From: Colwellia_A sp041890515
GTDB taxonomy: Bacteria; Pseudomonadota; Gammaproteobacteria; Enterobacterales; Alteromonadaceae
Length of the DNA: 55,196 nt
Direction: 5' to 3'
Assembly: GCA_041890515.1 (NCBI GenBank)
Contig: JASDWX010000082.1
Location: 1 to 55,196 of the forward strand
Position numbers and translations under genes: made by a program. Below the pieces are notes generated by a model. The model made no database searches, was not told where the DNA came from, and worked only from the letters and a program-made list of their open reading frames with translations. Positions 1-8,419 of this stretch are shown piece after piece. Position 1 is the stretch's first letter. Every line of letters starts with the position of its first letter.

Positions 1-4
1 AAAA

Positions 5-47
5 CCGGCCAAGCTAATTGTCGCGAGCCGGCCAAGCTAATTGTCGC
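5..47. repeat. Two direct copies of a 20-bp unit, period 23
   Basis: A 20-bp unit beginning CCGGCCAAGC and ending TTGTCGC is present at 5-24 and, identically, at 28-47. It is much GC-richer than the sequence that follows. Tandem subterminal repeats of this kind occur at the ends of IS21-family insertion sequences, so this may be the right-hand edge of an element lying mostly outside the window. No transposase is visible, so the IS21 link is a guess from form only; the repeat itself is certain. Confidence 0.6.
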
Positions 48-95
48 CTAATACATATTAACAGTTTTCATTTTTTTTAGATTTAATGGATTATA

Positions 96-109
96 ACCGA
101 CCGGTCGGT
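96..109. promoter_or_regulatory. Perfect 14-bp palindrome, candidate TetR-type operator
   Basis: ACCGACCGGTCGGT is its own reverse complement and stands out as GC-rich in AT-rich DNA. Palindromes of this length and shape are typical of binding sites for TetR/AcrR-family dimers. The next gene to the right starts some 800 bp away on the opposite strand, so any controlled gene probably lies left of the window or has been lost. The palindrome is seen directly; the operator role is inferred. Confidence 0.45.
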
Positions 110-523
110 AGGTTGTAAACCGCGTTACTTTTTTCTGTTATCAGCATGAATATTGATCATTCCAATATAGAACTAGAACGTTTCTAATGAAGCTAAGAGC
201 AATTGAGTATTTATGACAGCAGGAATTTATGTGTGTTAATTAACGATAGTACGTCAATGTTAAGTTTTTAATGAGAAGGAAGCGGATTGATTTTATGTTA
301 ACTGACACAATCAATCTAACGTATAGAGCTATGTTCAATAATTTCGTAAGCAATCCACACGATTAAATAAAATGTTACTTAAGATAAAATACTCGATATT
401 TGCCAATAAAATAAAATGATGCATTGAATAGGCACTATGCCCATCTATGCCTTTCTAATCAATCATGCATCAAAGCAGATGCATGGAGGCGAAATGATGA
501 TCAAAATTATTAAGCCTTAACGT
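110..523. other. Gap without a recognisable gene
   Basis: AT-rich sequence in which I see no open frame with recognisable protein similarity on either strand. A short imperfect inverted repeat built on GATGCATtG / CATGCATC lies near 418-478. Confidence 0.5.
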
Positions 524-943
524 CTAAGCATTTGTTAATTTTTCTAATAAATCATGTATTTCATCTTTTAACTCTTTATCAGCTATTTTATTACAGCTGA
601 TTTTAGCTTTCTCTAAATGTTCAATGGCATTTGCTTCCTCACCTAATTCTACTTGTAGGCTTGCTACTGAAAATCCAATCGATGAACGAAAGTCCTTTGA
701 ATTAATCTCTTCAGCTTTCAGTAATGCTTTTTCGTAAATAGCAATAGCGAGTGTATAATCGTCTGTGAAGTCTGCGAGTGTTTCCCATTGCACAGGATGG
801 TCTTTATCGGTGCTTTCATTTTCGTCGCATATTTGTTTTAATTCACCATACAAATTATCGAAGCGATTTTGATTTTTTCGCTGAGCAGCATGCATTAAAT
901 CTCCAGCTAAAATAAGTACGCGTTTGTATATTTTTGTGTTCAT
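524..943 (-). CDS. Small TPR-like helical protein, unknown function
   Basis: This 139-residue soluble protein has no signal peptide or membrane segment. The middle (about residues 60-130) reads as two to three helix pairs with TPR-like spacing: an Ala-rich helix around IYEKALLKAEE followed by LGEEANAIEHLEKAK, which matches the small/large residue pattern of a tetratricopeptide unit. Such folds mediate protein contacts, but no partner is suggested by the neighbours. The start ATG at 943 is preceded by AGGG at good spacing, supporting it. The gene stands alone with 350 bp of upstream non-coding DNA. I do not recognise a named family; TPR-like is an inference from the repeat pattern. Confidence 0.65.
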   Translation of the reverse strand: MNTKIYKRVLILAGDLMHAAQRKNQNRFDNLYGELKQICDENESTDKDHPVQWETLADFTDDYTLAIAIYEKALLKAEEINSKDFRSSIGFSVASLQVELGEEANAIEHLEKAKISCNKIADKELKDEIHDLLEKLTNA

Positions 944-1297
944 GGGTTACCCTATTCTTTGTTTTTTAGATCTTGCAGTGATTATAATGTTTTTAGCTAA
1001 ACTAAACAGGTAGTCTGTTATATATATTACTAAAACAGCAATAATAAGTGGTCATAAAAAGGAAGTTCTGTCTGCAGCTTCTTTTATGATGTATTACTAG
1101 TGATAATGCATGATAAAAACGGGAATATCACAATCATTTGCGATTTCCTCTTACCTTTTACAATAGAGGCTATTTACTCAGGTTCTTTCACTGTATAATC
1201 ATTTTTTTAAGCATGCTGGTTAGTTCTAACTTGCTTCTCCTGTAGAGTGATTGCCTATTGGCATTGTCAGATAATATTATAAGAGCTATATAACTCA
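944..1297. other. Intergenic region between divergent small genes
   Basis: No gene is seen in these 354 bp between two divergently transcribed genes, so both promoters must lie here. A TATAAT box at 1194-1199 is a candidate -10 element for the plus-strand gene starting at 1298, although no good -35 is visible at the right spacing. The rest shows nothing recognisable. Confidence 0.4.
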
Positions 1298-1621
1298 ATG
1301 AAACCATATTCAGATATTGCCCAATTAATTGAAATGTTAGAATCGGAAATAAAATCACTCACCGATACGATTGTTACTTTGAAAGAAGTACCTCAAAGTT
1401 TCAATGAACAAATTATTTTGAAATATATTGATACCCGTAGTACAGGAAAAACAAAAGATTTTGTGAGATCATTGGGTGTGAAGGCTGATCGTGGCTCATT
1501 CTTTTCATCGGGTGATGTGAGTAAATTGATAAAAAACGGTGCTGATGATGTTTCACCTGCGTTACTTGAAATAGCACGAAAAGTGGTTAGTATGAAAAAG
1601 ACAGGTAGCATGCTTCGTTAA
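1298..1621 (+). CDS. Hypothetical 107-aa protein
   Basis: The product is a small soluble protein beginning with a helical, acidic stretch (IEMLESEIKSL, residues 11-21) that could form a short coiled coil. A basic, Ser/Gly-rich middle follows (residues 48-75, including RSTGKTKDF and SLGVKADRG), and then a helical C-terminus. The Lys/Arg/Gly content of the middle could suit nucleic-acid contact, but that is speculation. There is no signal peptide, no membrane segment and no known motif. Upstream AAGAG is a weak ribosome site. The cold-shock gene 126 bp downstream is on the same strand. I do not recognise the family. Confidence 0.55.
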   Translation: MKPYSDIAQLIEMLESEIKSLTDTIVTLKEVPQSFNEQIILKYIDTRSTGKTKDFVRSLGVKADRGSFFSSGDVSKLIKNGADDVSPALLEIARKVVSMKKTGSMLR

Positions 1622-1747
1622 TTCAAAATACAGTCTATAATTTCCATATAGAGTGGATTAATAAGATTCAAGTTCAAATTCAAATTCTGATTTGTAATGG
1701 TGATAGCAAATTAGAACTATATTTTTCACCAATGAAAAGAGAGTGTT

Positions 1748-1954
1748 ATGAGTAAAGGTATCGTTAAGTGGTTTAATGCAGATAAAGGTTTCGGATTTAT
1801 TACTCCAGAAGATGGAAGTAAAGATTTGTTTGTTCATCATTCAGAAATCCAATCTGGTGGCGAATATGCAACATTGGCTGACGGCCAAGCTGTTGAGTTT
1901 GAAGTTGGACAAGGTCAGAAAGGACCATGTGCAAATAAAGTTGTTGCTGTTTAA
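1748..1954 (+). CDS. CspA-family cold-shock protein
   Basis: At 68 residues this is the usual length for a single cold-shock domain: a five-stranded OB fold that binds single-stranded RNA/DNA and melts mRNA structure. Both nucleic-acid motifs are present, RNP1 as KGFGFIT (residues 14-20) and RNP2 as LFVHHSEI (about residues 27-34). The N-terminal GIVKWFNADKGFG is the family signature. AGAGAG just before the ATG is a fair ribosome site. The gene stands alone, with a hairpin downstream. Several csp paralogues are normal in cold-adapted marine bacteria, so the symbol is left open. The assignment is secure. Confidence 0.97.
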   Translation: MSKGIVKWFNADKGFGFITPEDGSKDLFVHHSEIQSGGEYATLADGQAVEFEVGQGQKGPCANKVVAV

Positions 1955-1973
1955 GCAATAATATATGACAAAT

Positions 1974-2009
1974 AGGTAAGTCGGGTGCACTATATGCACT
2001 CTCTTACCT
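1974..2009 (+). terminator. Hairpin after the cold-shock gene
   Basis: AGGTAAG (1974-1980) pairs with CTTACCT (2003-2009), and inside it GTGCA (1985-1989) pairs with TGCAC (1995-1999). It sits 20 bp after the csp stop codon, between convergent genes. There is no strong T-run after it, so termination is likely but not certain. Confidence 0.6.
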
Positions 2010-2112
2010 ATGTGTTATAGATAAAGTACCTCTAAAACCTCACTTCAGATTAAAACAATATTTTACACTTCTTTTTATACTAAAATTGAAAATTATCAAA
2101 ATTCACTCGTCC

Positions 2113-2565
2113 TTAATTTCTATCGTCTTTAGGAGAGTCCATTACTACATGAGTGGTAATTGTACTCACTTGTGATATTACTCCCAGAATGTTTGCATGA
2201 AATAACTTGAAAGATTTAATGTCTTTAGTTTCTATGCGCAGTAAATATTCAAACGATCCTGTAACGTTGTGACACTCTTTTACTTCGTCTGCTAATTTTA
2301 TTGCTTGTTCAAAAGCAAGTTGTGAGTCAGTTGAATGCTCATTAAGACCAATGCCCACATAAGCGATAAAACTATTTCCGATTAACTCACTATCTAAAAT
2401 AGCACGATAACCTTTAATCAAACCGCTACTTTCAAGTTCTTGTACTCTTCGAAGGCACGCCGAAGGTGATAGGCCTATGATATCTGCAAGCTCAGAATTG
2501 GGCAGTCGACCATTTTTAGTTAACTCGTGCAATATTCTGTCGTTATATCTGTCTTTTTTGAACAT
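2113..2565 (-). CDS. Lrp/AsnC-family transcriptional regulator
   Basis: The N-terminal winged HTH (about residues 1-60 from this start) carries the family pattern LSPSACLRRVQELESSGLIKGY. The C-terminal RAM/AsnC ligand domain (about residues 65-145) includes the typical VTGSFEYLLRIET stretch. An in-frame ATG at 2625 would add 20 residues that do not belong to the fold and would leave only 37 bp to the divergent gene. The internal ATG at 2565 gives the usual length of 150 residues and a 97-bp shared promoter region, so I prefer it; neither start has a clear ribosome site. The divergent LysE-type exporter at 2663 is its likely target, as in known Lrp-exporter pairs. Confidence 0.9.
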   Translation of the reverse strand: MFKKDRYNDRILHELTKNGRLPNSELADIIGLSPSACLRRVQELESSGLIKGYRAILDSELIGNSFIAYVGIGLNEHSTDSQLAFEQAIKLADEVKECHNVTGSFEYLLRIETKDIKSFKLFHANILGVISQVSTITTHVVMDSPKDDRN

Positions 2566-2662
2566 AAGTTGTGTTTTTTGTTGGTTTGTTGATGCAAGAC
2601 GCGCGAAAATTGTAGTGAATTTCATTTAATATTGCACAACAAAAAATAAAGAGCAACTAACT

Positions 2663-3253
2663 ATGAATTTCGACGTATTATCAGCCTTAATTATTTTTGC
2701 GTTTGTGTCTTCAATAACGCCAGGCCCCAATAATTTGATGCTGATGAACTCAGGTGCAAATTTTGGATTTAAAAAGACGATGCCGCATTTGTTAGGTGTT
2801 GGCATTGGATTTACATTAATGATTGCTTTAGTCGGCCTTGGTGTTATTAAATTATTTGATGCTTTTCCAATGAGCTATGAAATATTAAAAGTACTCAGTA
2901 TTATCTATTTGCTGTATTTAGCATTCAAAATAGCCAGTTCAACCGGAAATTTTGAACAAAAATCTTCAAGCGCTAAACCTTTTTCCTTTATACAGGCTGC
3001 CTTATTCCAATGGGTTAACCCAAAGGCATGGACTATGGCGCTAACGTCTATAAGCATTTATGCACCTACAAAAAGTTTAAGTGCAGTATTATTAGTGGCA
3101 ATAGTCTTTGGCATTGTGAATTTACCGTGTATCAGTGCTTGGATTGTTTTAGGACAAAAAATACAAATACTGTTGACTGATCAAAAACGCCTGAGAGCTT
3201 TCAATATTAGTATGGCGACTTTATTAATTCTCTCATTATATCCAGCCTTATAG
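2663..3253 (+). CDS. LysE/RhtB-family amino-acid exporter
   Basis: This 196-residue inner-membrane protein has about six hydrophobic segments and the hallmark N-terminal TPGPNNLMLMNSG (about residues 19-31) of the LysE/RhtB translocators, which export amino acids or their derivatives using the proton gradient. The second signature, FQWVNPKAW (about residues 114-122), is also present. The length matches the family. The substrate cannot be read from sequence. It is divergent from an Lrp/AsnC regulator across a short intergenic region, the standard arrangement in which the regulator senses the exported amino acid. Confidence 0.93.
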   Translation: MNFDVLSALIIFAFVSSITPGPNNLMLMNSGANFGFKKTMPHLLGVGIGFTLMIALVGLGVIKLFDAFPMSYEILKVLSIIYLLYLAFKIASSTGNFEQKSSSAKPFSFIQAALFQWVNPKAWTMALTSISIYAPTKSLSAVLLVAIVFGIVNLPCISAWIVLGQKIQILLTDQKRLRAFNISMATLLILSLYPAL

Positions 3254-3302
3254 TATTGGTTATATTATGTTTTAGAGAGATAAGAGTGGATACTCGTTAA
3301 TG

Positions 3303-4220
3303 TTAATTGTCTTTTTTACTATTTACATCGAACATCATTTTTAGCCACCTCAAATTTTCAGGGCCAAGGTTCGCTTTCTTGTGTAAAGAGGGCGTATCAT
3401 AAACTTCTTGATAAACATGACAAATAGCGACCTCTGTAAGCTCGCGCCATCTCTCCCCGTCTAATTCAGGAATACTACCGCTAGCCAAACTAGGACCTGT
3501 TAACGGATCATGCTGTGACTCAGTTGTGCGAAGCGTTAATGCTAACTCTTGCAATATAGGGTTAATGACTTGAAGCGTATTTGCACTCTCAAACTCTGCT
3601 GTAATATGTTCTTCTGCTGCTTTAATTGATTTATCACGTTGATATTCTGTGACTTTTTTTCCAGTTGGTCGCAATCCATATTTATTAATAATACTACCAA
3701 CTCCGGGTAAAAGAGCCTTTGCTGCAATGCCAACGCCTAATAAAGGGTTAACAATGGCGGCTAATCCACCCACCAATAACATGCCGTATGTAAGCTTTTT
3801 ATCTAGCGAGTCTATTTGGTTTGCTAAAGACTCAAGACCACTCGGGTTATTATCAGTTATATCATTTACTTTGCTCTCAGCAGATTGACGCATGTATCCT
3901 TTGAGCATTTCTTCGGAGTGTTCATTAGGAAAGTGAAAAACACGTCGCTTAGGTAGGTTATTGATTTCGGGTACACCGTTGGGTAAACACCGCATAGTAT
4001 GCAAAGCAAATCTATATTCAGAAAGTTCAAAGGGTATAACAAAATAATGTTTTTCGTCATATTGCTCATCAGTGTATTTATTTGATTTTTCAATAGAAAC
4101 AAAAATAGGTAGACCATTGACCTTCTCTTTAACAATGGAATAACTTGCCGCTATCTCATCCGTCGTTTTATCTGCAACGGTACGCACGACCTCTATTCCT
4201 TTTTTAAGAAAATTTTTCAC
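3303..4220 (-). CDS. Orphan 305-aa protein with a hydrophobic hairpin
   Basis: I do not recognise a family. The N-terminal 135 residues are polar with no signal peptide. Residues about 143-175 form a Gly/Ala/Leu-rich hydrophobic stretch (LLVGGLAAIVNPLLGVGIAA) that could make one long or two short membrane segments, as in a membrane-inserting hairpin. The C-terminal 130 residues are soluble, with a Trp-rich helix near WRELTEVAICHVYQEVYD and another around LRWLKMMFDV. The ATG at 4220 follows an AT-rich leader; upstream AAGGTCC is only a modest ribosome site. Neighbours give no functional hint, since the next gene upstream is a pseudogene stub. It is clearly coding because the frame is long and its composition is protein-like. 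Confidence 0.75.
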   Translation of the reverse strand: MKNFLKKGIEVVRTVADKTTDEIAASYSIVKEKVNGLPIFVSIEKSNKYTDEQYDEKHYFVIPFELSEYRFALHTMRCLPNGVPEINNLPKRRVFHFPNEHSEEMLKGYMRQSAESKVNDITDNNPSGLESLANQIDSLDKKLTYGMLLVGGLAAIVNPLLGVGIAAKALLPGVGSIINKYGLRPTGKKVTEYQRDKSIKAAEEHITAEFESANTLQVINPILQELALTLRTTESQHDPLTGPSLASGSIPELDGERWRELTEVAICHVYQEVYDTPSLHKKANLGPENLRWLKMMFDVNSKKDN

Positions 4221-4442
4221 TATGATTAAGGTCCTCTTATTTCCTTAGAAACTTATCTTTTCATGCTTACCATTACATTAACAATCTTTTTATCGTATTT
4301 TATGTATGTAAATGTTTTTCATTTACATAGTTCAGGAGTGACTACTTGGTAAAAAATCGAGAGTCATCAAGCCTTATATTAGTACCGTAAAGTACGACTT
4401 AAGCAAAGAGAACAGTTAACCAATTAATTGGAAAACACCTGA

Positions 4443-4715
4443 AAATTTACGGTACCTGATGGTGGGCTGGCTATTTGGGTTCAACTGCCAAAAAATATAA
4501 ACACGTTTTTACTTTATGAAAAAGCTATTGCCGAAGGTATTATAATAACGCCAGGGCGATTATTCTCATCAATAAAGCGGTTTTTAAATTGCCTGAGATT
4601 ACGTTTTGCTCATCCAACTACCGGGCATAGATTAAAAGCGCTGATAAGATTGGGACAACTGTGTGAAAACGAGGTGAGAAAGCCTAGATTAAAAGATGAG
4701 GTAGAACGATATTAG
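4443..4715 (+). pseudogene. C-terminal remnant of a MocR/PdxR-type regulator
   Basis: Reading plus-strand frame from 4452 to the TAG at 4713-4715 gives about 87 residues that match the end of MocR regulators, which are fusions of a GntR-type HTH to an aminotransferase-like domain. The stretch DGGLAIWVQLP, then YEKAIAEGIIITPG, then NCLRLRFAHP is the characteristic end of the aminotransferase-fold domain. The frame is closed by TGA at 4440-4442, and no N-terminal HTH or PLP-lysine region is left upstream, so about four fifths of the gene has been deleted. PdxR-like regulators control vitamin B6 synthesis, but the specific target of this one cannot be known. Confidence 0.8.
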
Positions 4716-4785
4716 AAAGTGCGATGTTCAACACTTTCTAATAAGTTAAAGGATAACTAACATGGTCTGTTATTACAGAAAATAA

Positions 4786-5916
4786 TTATTTGTCGAAATG
4801 AATAACGCTTCTGATACTCTCACCTTTATGCATTAATTCAAATGACTTATTAATGTCTTCCAAAGGCATGGTATGCGTAATAAAATCGCTTAATTTGAAT
4901 TCTCCAGCCAAATAACGTTCTACGTAATCTGGTAATTCAGTTCTGCCTTTGACACCGCCAAATGCAGAGCCACGCCATACTCGACCTGTTACTAGTTGAA
5001 AAGGGCGTGTTGATATTTCTTGTCCTGCACCAGCAACACCAATAACAATAGATTCTCCCCAGCCTTTATGACAACATTCTAAGGCTGATCGCATTAAGTT
5101 TACATTACCAATACATTCAAATGAATAATCAACACCGCCATCGGTTAATTCAACGATAACGTCTTGAATCGGGCGGTCGTAATCTTTCGGATTAATAAAG
5201 TCGGTAGCGCCTAATTTTTTAGCTAACTCAAATTTACTTTCATTAATATCAATAGCAATGATGCGACTCGCTTTTGCCATTGTTGCGCCAATAACGGCTG
5301 AAAGACCTATGCCGCCAAGGCCAAAAATGGCAACGGTTGCGCCTTCTTCAACTTTTGCCGTATTCATCACTGCGCCCATGCCGGTCGTAACACCACAGCC
5401 TAATAAACAAACTTCTTCTAATGGGGCTTCTTTGTTCACTTTCGCTAAAGAAATTTCTGGTAGTACGGTGTATTCAGAAAACGTTGAACAACCCATATAA
5501 TGAAAAATAGGTTGGCCATCTTTATAAAAGCGTGTTGTACCATCAGGCATCAGGCCTTTACCTTGTGTTTCACGAATTTTTTGGCAAAGGTTGGTTTTAC
5601 CCGATAAACAGAATTTACATTCACCACATTCAGGTGTGTATAAAGGAATTACATGATCGCCTACTTGAACACTGGTAACACCTTCGCCGACTTGCTCAAC
5701 AATACCACCACCTTCATGGCCTAATATAACGGGAAATATTCCTTCAGGATCATCACCTGATAAAGTGAACGCGTCTGTATGGCAAACGCCTGAGGCAATA
5801 ACTTTAACTAATACTTCTCCTTTACGAGGCAGCATTACATCAACTTCTTCAATGGATAATGGTTGGTTAGGGCCCCAAGCAATCGCTGCTTTCGATTTGA
5901 TAAATTTATCGGTCAT
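4786..5916 (-). CDS. frmA: S-(hydroxymethyl)glutathione dehydrogenase (class III ADH)
   Basis: This cytosolic zinc enzyme oxidises S-hydroxymethylglutathione (formaldehyde plus glutathione) to S-formylglutathione with NAD, and also reduces S-nitrosoglutathione. All key parts are visible: the catalytic zinc ligand Cys45 in GVCHTDAF, His67 in GHEGGG, the structural zinc cysteines 97, 100, 103 and 111, and the NAD-binding GLGGIG (about residues 199-204). The 376-residue length is exactly that of the class III family. No S-formylglutathione hydrolase gene (frmB) follows; an orphan protein does. A LysR regulator lies divergently 116 bp away and is the probable controller. Identification is secure. 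Confidence 0.96.
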   Translation of the reverse strand: MTDKFIKSKAAIAWGPNQPLSIEEVDVMLPRKGEVLVKVIASGVCHTDAFTLSGDDPEGIFPVILGHEGGGIVEQVGEGVTSVQVGDHVIPLYTPECGECKFCLSGKTNLCQKIRETQGKGLMPDGTTRFYKDGQPIFHYMGCSTFSEYTVLPEISLAKVNKEAPLEEVCLLGCGVTTGMGAVMNTAKVEEGATVAIFGLGGIGLSAVIGATMAKASRIIAIDINESKFELAKKLGATDFINPKDYDRPIQDVIVELTDGGVDYSFECIGNVNLMRSALECCHKGWGESIVIGVAGAGQEISTRPFQLVTGRVWRGSAFGGVKGRTELPDYVERYLAGEFKLSDFITHTMPLEDINKSFELMHKGESIRSVIHFDK

Positions 5917-6032
5917 ATGATTCTCGTTGTTAAGTTAATCGTACTATCTGGAGATTATGTCGCGTATTATATTTGTTTATGAATAAATGATAATATACAA
6001 ATTTAGTAAATAACTATTACTCAGGAGTAATA

Positions 6033-6902
6033 ATGATGCAATGGGAAGGAATTAGTGAATTTGTTTACGTTGCTGAAACAGAGAGTTTTACCCAAGCGTC
6101 AAAAAAAATGCTCATCTCTACCGCTCAAGTAAGTCGACAGGTAAGTGCCTTAGAAAAACGTCTCAATATTAAGTTATTTTATCGTACGACACGTAAGGTT
6201 TCTTTGACTGAGGAAGGGAGGATTTTCTATCAACATTGCCGTGGTGTGCTGGACGGTTTAGATGAAGCTGAACGAGCCATCACCAATTTACAAATAAAAC
6301 CACAAGGTAAAATTAAACTAACAGCGCCTGTTACGTTTGGTGAGCAAAAAATATTGCCTTTGGTAAACGATTTTATGAAAAAATATTGTGATGTTGAAGT
6401 GAGTGCATATTTGAGTAATCAGCAGTTTGATTTAGTTGAAGAAGGTTACGACTTAGCTATTCGTTTAGGTAAGTTAAGTGATTCAACAATGATGGCAAAA
6501 AAATTGGGCAAGCGGATAAACTATTTGTGCGCATCACCCGCTTATTTAAATAAATATGGTGTTCCCGATGTATTGTCGGAATTGAAGCAACACAGCTGTT
6601 TATTGGGAACACTTGATTATTGGCACTTTACTGATTCTGGGAAAGATAAGCCTCTTAGAGTGAGCGGCAGGTTACGCTATAACAGTGGCGTTAGTTTAGT
6701 TGATGCAGCATTGAAAGGTTTGGGAATTGTGCAACTACCAGATTATTATGTTCAGCAATATTTGAAAAATGGTGAACTTGTTAGTCTGTTAGATGATTAT
6801 AGAGAACCCGATGGTGGAATATGGGCTGTGTATCCACAAAATCGGCATTTGTCGCCGAAAATAAGATTACTCGTCGACTATTTAGCAGATCACATCGTTT
6901 AA
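6033..6902 (+). CDS. LysR-family regulator divergent from frmA
   Basis: The protein has 289 residues with an N-terminal HTH (about 1-62: FTQASKKMLISTAQVSRQVS and LEKRLNIKLFYRTTRKV) and a C-terminal periplasmic-binding-like effector domain (about 90-289). AGGAG a few bases before a double ATG (6033 and 6036) is a strong ribosome site. The 116-bp gap to the divergent frmA contains an imperfect ATTTGT...ACAAAT palindrome near 5970-6003, of the size LysR dimers bind. It probably controls frmA in response to formaldehyde or nitrosative stress; this is inferred from position only. Length and fold are normal for the family. Confidence 0.93.
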   Translation: MMQWEGISEFVYVAETESFTQASKKMLISTAQVSRQVSALEKRLNIKLFYRTTRKVSLTEEGRIFYQHCRGVLDGLDEAERAITNLQIKPQGKIKLTAPVTFGEQKILPLVNDFMKKYCDVEVSAYLSNQQFDLVEEGYDLAIRLGKLSDSTMMAKKLGKRINYLCASPAYLNKYGVPDVLSELKQHSCLLGTLDYWHFTDSGKDKPLRVSGRLRYNSGVSLVDAALKGLGIVQLPDYYVQQYLKNGELVSLLDDYREPDGGIWAVYPQNRHLSPKIRLLVDYLADHIV

Positions 6903-6963
6903 AATATGTGGCATATATAACGATTCACACTATATATGCCCGATGATTTAATGGTAAATTTTA

Positions 6964-8259
6964 TTATGTGAAAGCCGCTACCTTACCAATTGGCGAGTCT
7001 AAAGAATCAGGTGGCACAGTAAACCACTGGGCACCTTTATCTGTCATGTAAATACAGTCTTCAAGACGAACACCAAATTCTCCAGGAATATAAATACCGG
7101 GTTCATTTGAAAAACACATACCCGTTTTAAGTTTCTCTTGTTCGCCATGAACGAAGTTAACGCTTTCATGACCTTCCATACCTATGCCATGTCCGGTTCT
7201 GTGCGATAAACCGGGTAACTTATAACCTGGGCCGAAACCTTCTGCTTGATAATGTTTTCTTACGGCATCGTCTACTAAGCCAGCAGCAGTGCCTATTTTT
7301 GCTTGCTCGAAAGCTATTTTTTGCCCCGTGCGAACCGTTTGCCAAACATCACGTTGGCGCTTTGATGGTTCACCAACAACAAAAGTTCGACTTATATCTG
7401 ATTGATAACCGTGAACATTACAGCCACAGTCCATCAGTACAATCGAGCCTTCTTTAATAATGTGTTTCTTTTTACTGCCATGAGGGAAAGCACTTGCTTG
7501 ATCAATTAAGGCCATATTCCACGCGCCTTTTCCACCTAAAGTTGACTGCGCATTACTCATCAAGCTTTTGACTTGTGAGCCGGACATACCTACTTCTAAT
7601 TTCGAGTAAACCTCGGCATAAGCCAACAACGTCACTTCATTTGCTTTGTGCATCAGTTGTAATTCATGATGACTTTTAATGATACGACATCCACGAGTAA
7701 CAGGTTCTGCGCTGACATGATCAAGATTTGATAATAAACGCATCACGCCATTTTGAACAAAGTAACGTACTGAGTTTTCAAAACCAATCTGACCTTTTGA
7801 AAGATTGATACCGCGGTCTGTCAGTATTTGTTTGATGCGCTCAAACGGGCTTTCATGTTCTTGCCAAACCCGAATATCACCATTAATCGCGATACTTTCT
7901 TGAATACTTGGCTCTTCAAAAAATGGACATACAACACCCACTTTACCTTCACGAGGAATAACTAAAGCGGTAAGACGTTCACTTCGCCACCATTGAATAC
8001 CTGAGAAATAATCCATTGCTGCGCCAGGTTCAATAATTAACGCAGAAATGTTCATTTTTTGCATTAATGTTTGGGCTTTTTTGATGCGGCTTTCGCGCTC
8101 AGCCGACGTAATCGCAGAAACATTTTTAGTGATGTTTTTGAGTGTATCGTTACTTGACACACTACTTTTATTTGAAGAGGCTATTGCCGCGCTTGATACT
8201 GATAATGCGGCGATACTTGCACCACTGGCTTTTAGAAAAGCTCTTTTATTCATGTTCAT
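6964..8259 (-). CDS. Exported M24-family (Xaa-Pro-type) peptidase
   Basis: This is a pita-bread-fold metallopeptidase related to Xaa-Pro dipeptidases. The metal ligands are visible: Asp in DCGCNVHGYQSDISRTF, His in HRTGHGIGMEGHE and Glu in SNEPGIYIPGEFG. The N-terminus is an export signal with a twin-arginine-like KRAFLK pattern followed by an Ala/Ser-rich hydrophobic stretch, pointing to Tat-dependent transport of the folded protein to the periplasm; KR instead of RR is a tolerated variant. A longer frame reaches 8310 but would bury the signal. The ATG at 8259 has AGGA 8 bases upstream and was chosen. It probably trims proline-containing peptides. A second peptidase (M20) lies at 16.9 kb. 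Confidence 0.9.
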   Translation of the reverse strand: MNMNKRAFLKASGASIAALSVSSAAIASSNKSSVSSNDTLKNITKNVSAITSAERESRIKKAQTLMQKMNISALIIEPGAAMDYFSGIQWWRSERLTALVIPREGKVGVVCPFFEEPSIQESIAINGDIRVWQEHESPFERIKQILTDRGINLSKGQIGFENSVRYFVQNGVMRLLSNLDHVSAEPVTRGCRIIKSHHELQLMHKANEVTLLAYAEVYSKLEVGMSGSQVKSLMSNAQSTLGGKGAWNMALIDQASAFPHGSKKKHIIKEGSIVLMDCGCNVHGYQSDISRTFVVGEPSKRQRDVWQTVRTGQKIAFEQAKIGTAAGLVDDAVRKHYQAEGFGPGYKLPGLSHRTGHGIGMEGHESVNFVHGEQEKLKTGMCFSNEPGIYIPGEFGVRLEDCIYMTDKGAQWFTVPPDSLDSPIGKVAAFT

Positions 8260-8419
8260 AAATAGGTTCCTACAATAATAATACGGTAACGCTATCTGCT
8301 TTTTACTCATTCAACAAGGAATAGACGTTAAAGTGTTCTGTTTATCGGATAGACTTATAGGCTAGATATTTAATCACACATTAACTGTAGAAATAAGAGG
8401 TAAACAACAGCGTAAAATA

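Noticed and set aside
2566..2625. Longer N-terminus of the first Lrp regulator
   Set aside because: The added 20 residues precede the known fold and would almost close the divergent promoter region; the internal ATG gives the normal family length.
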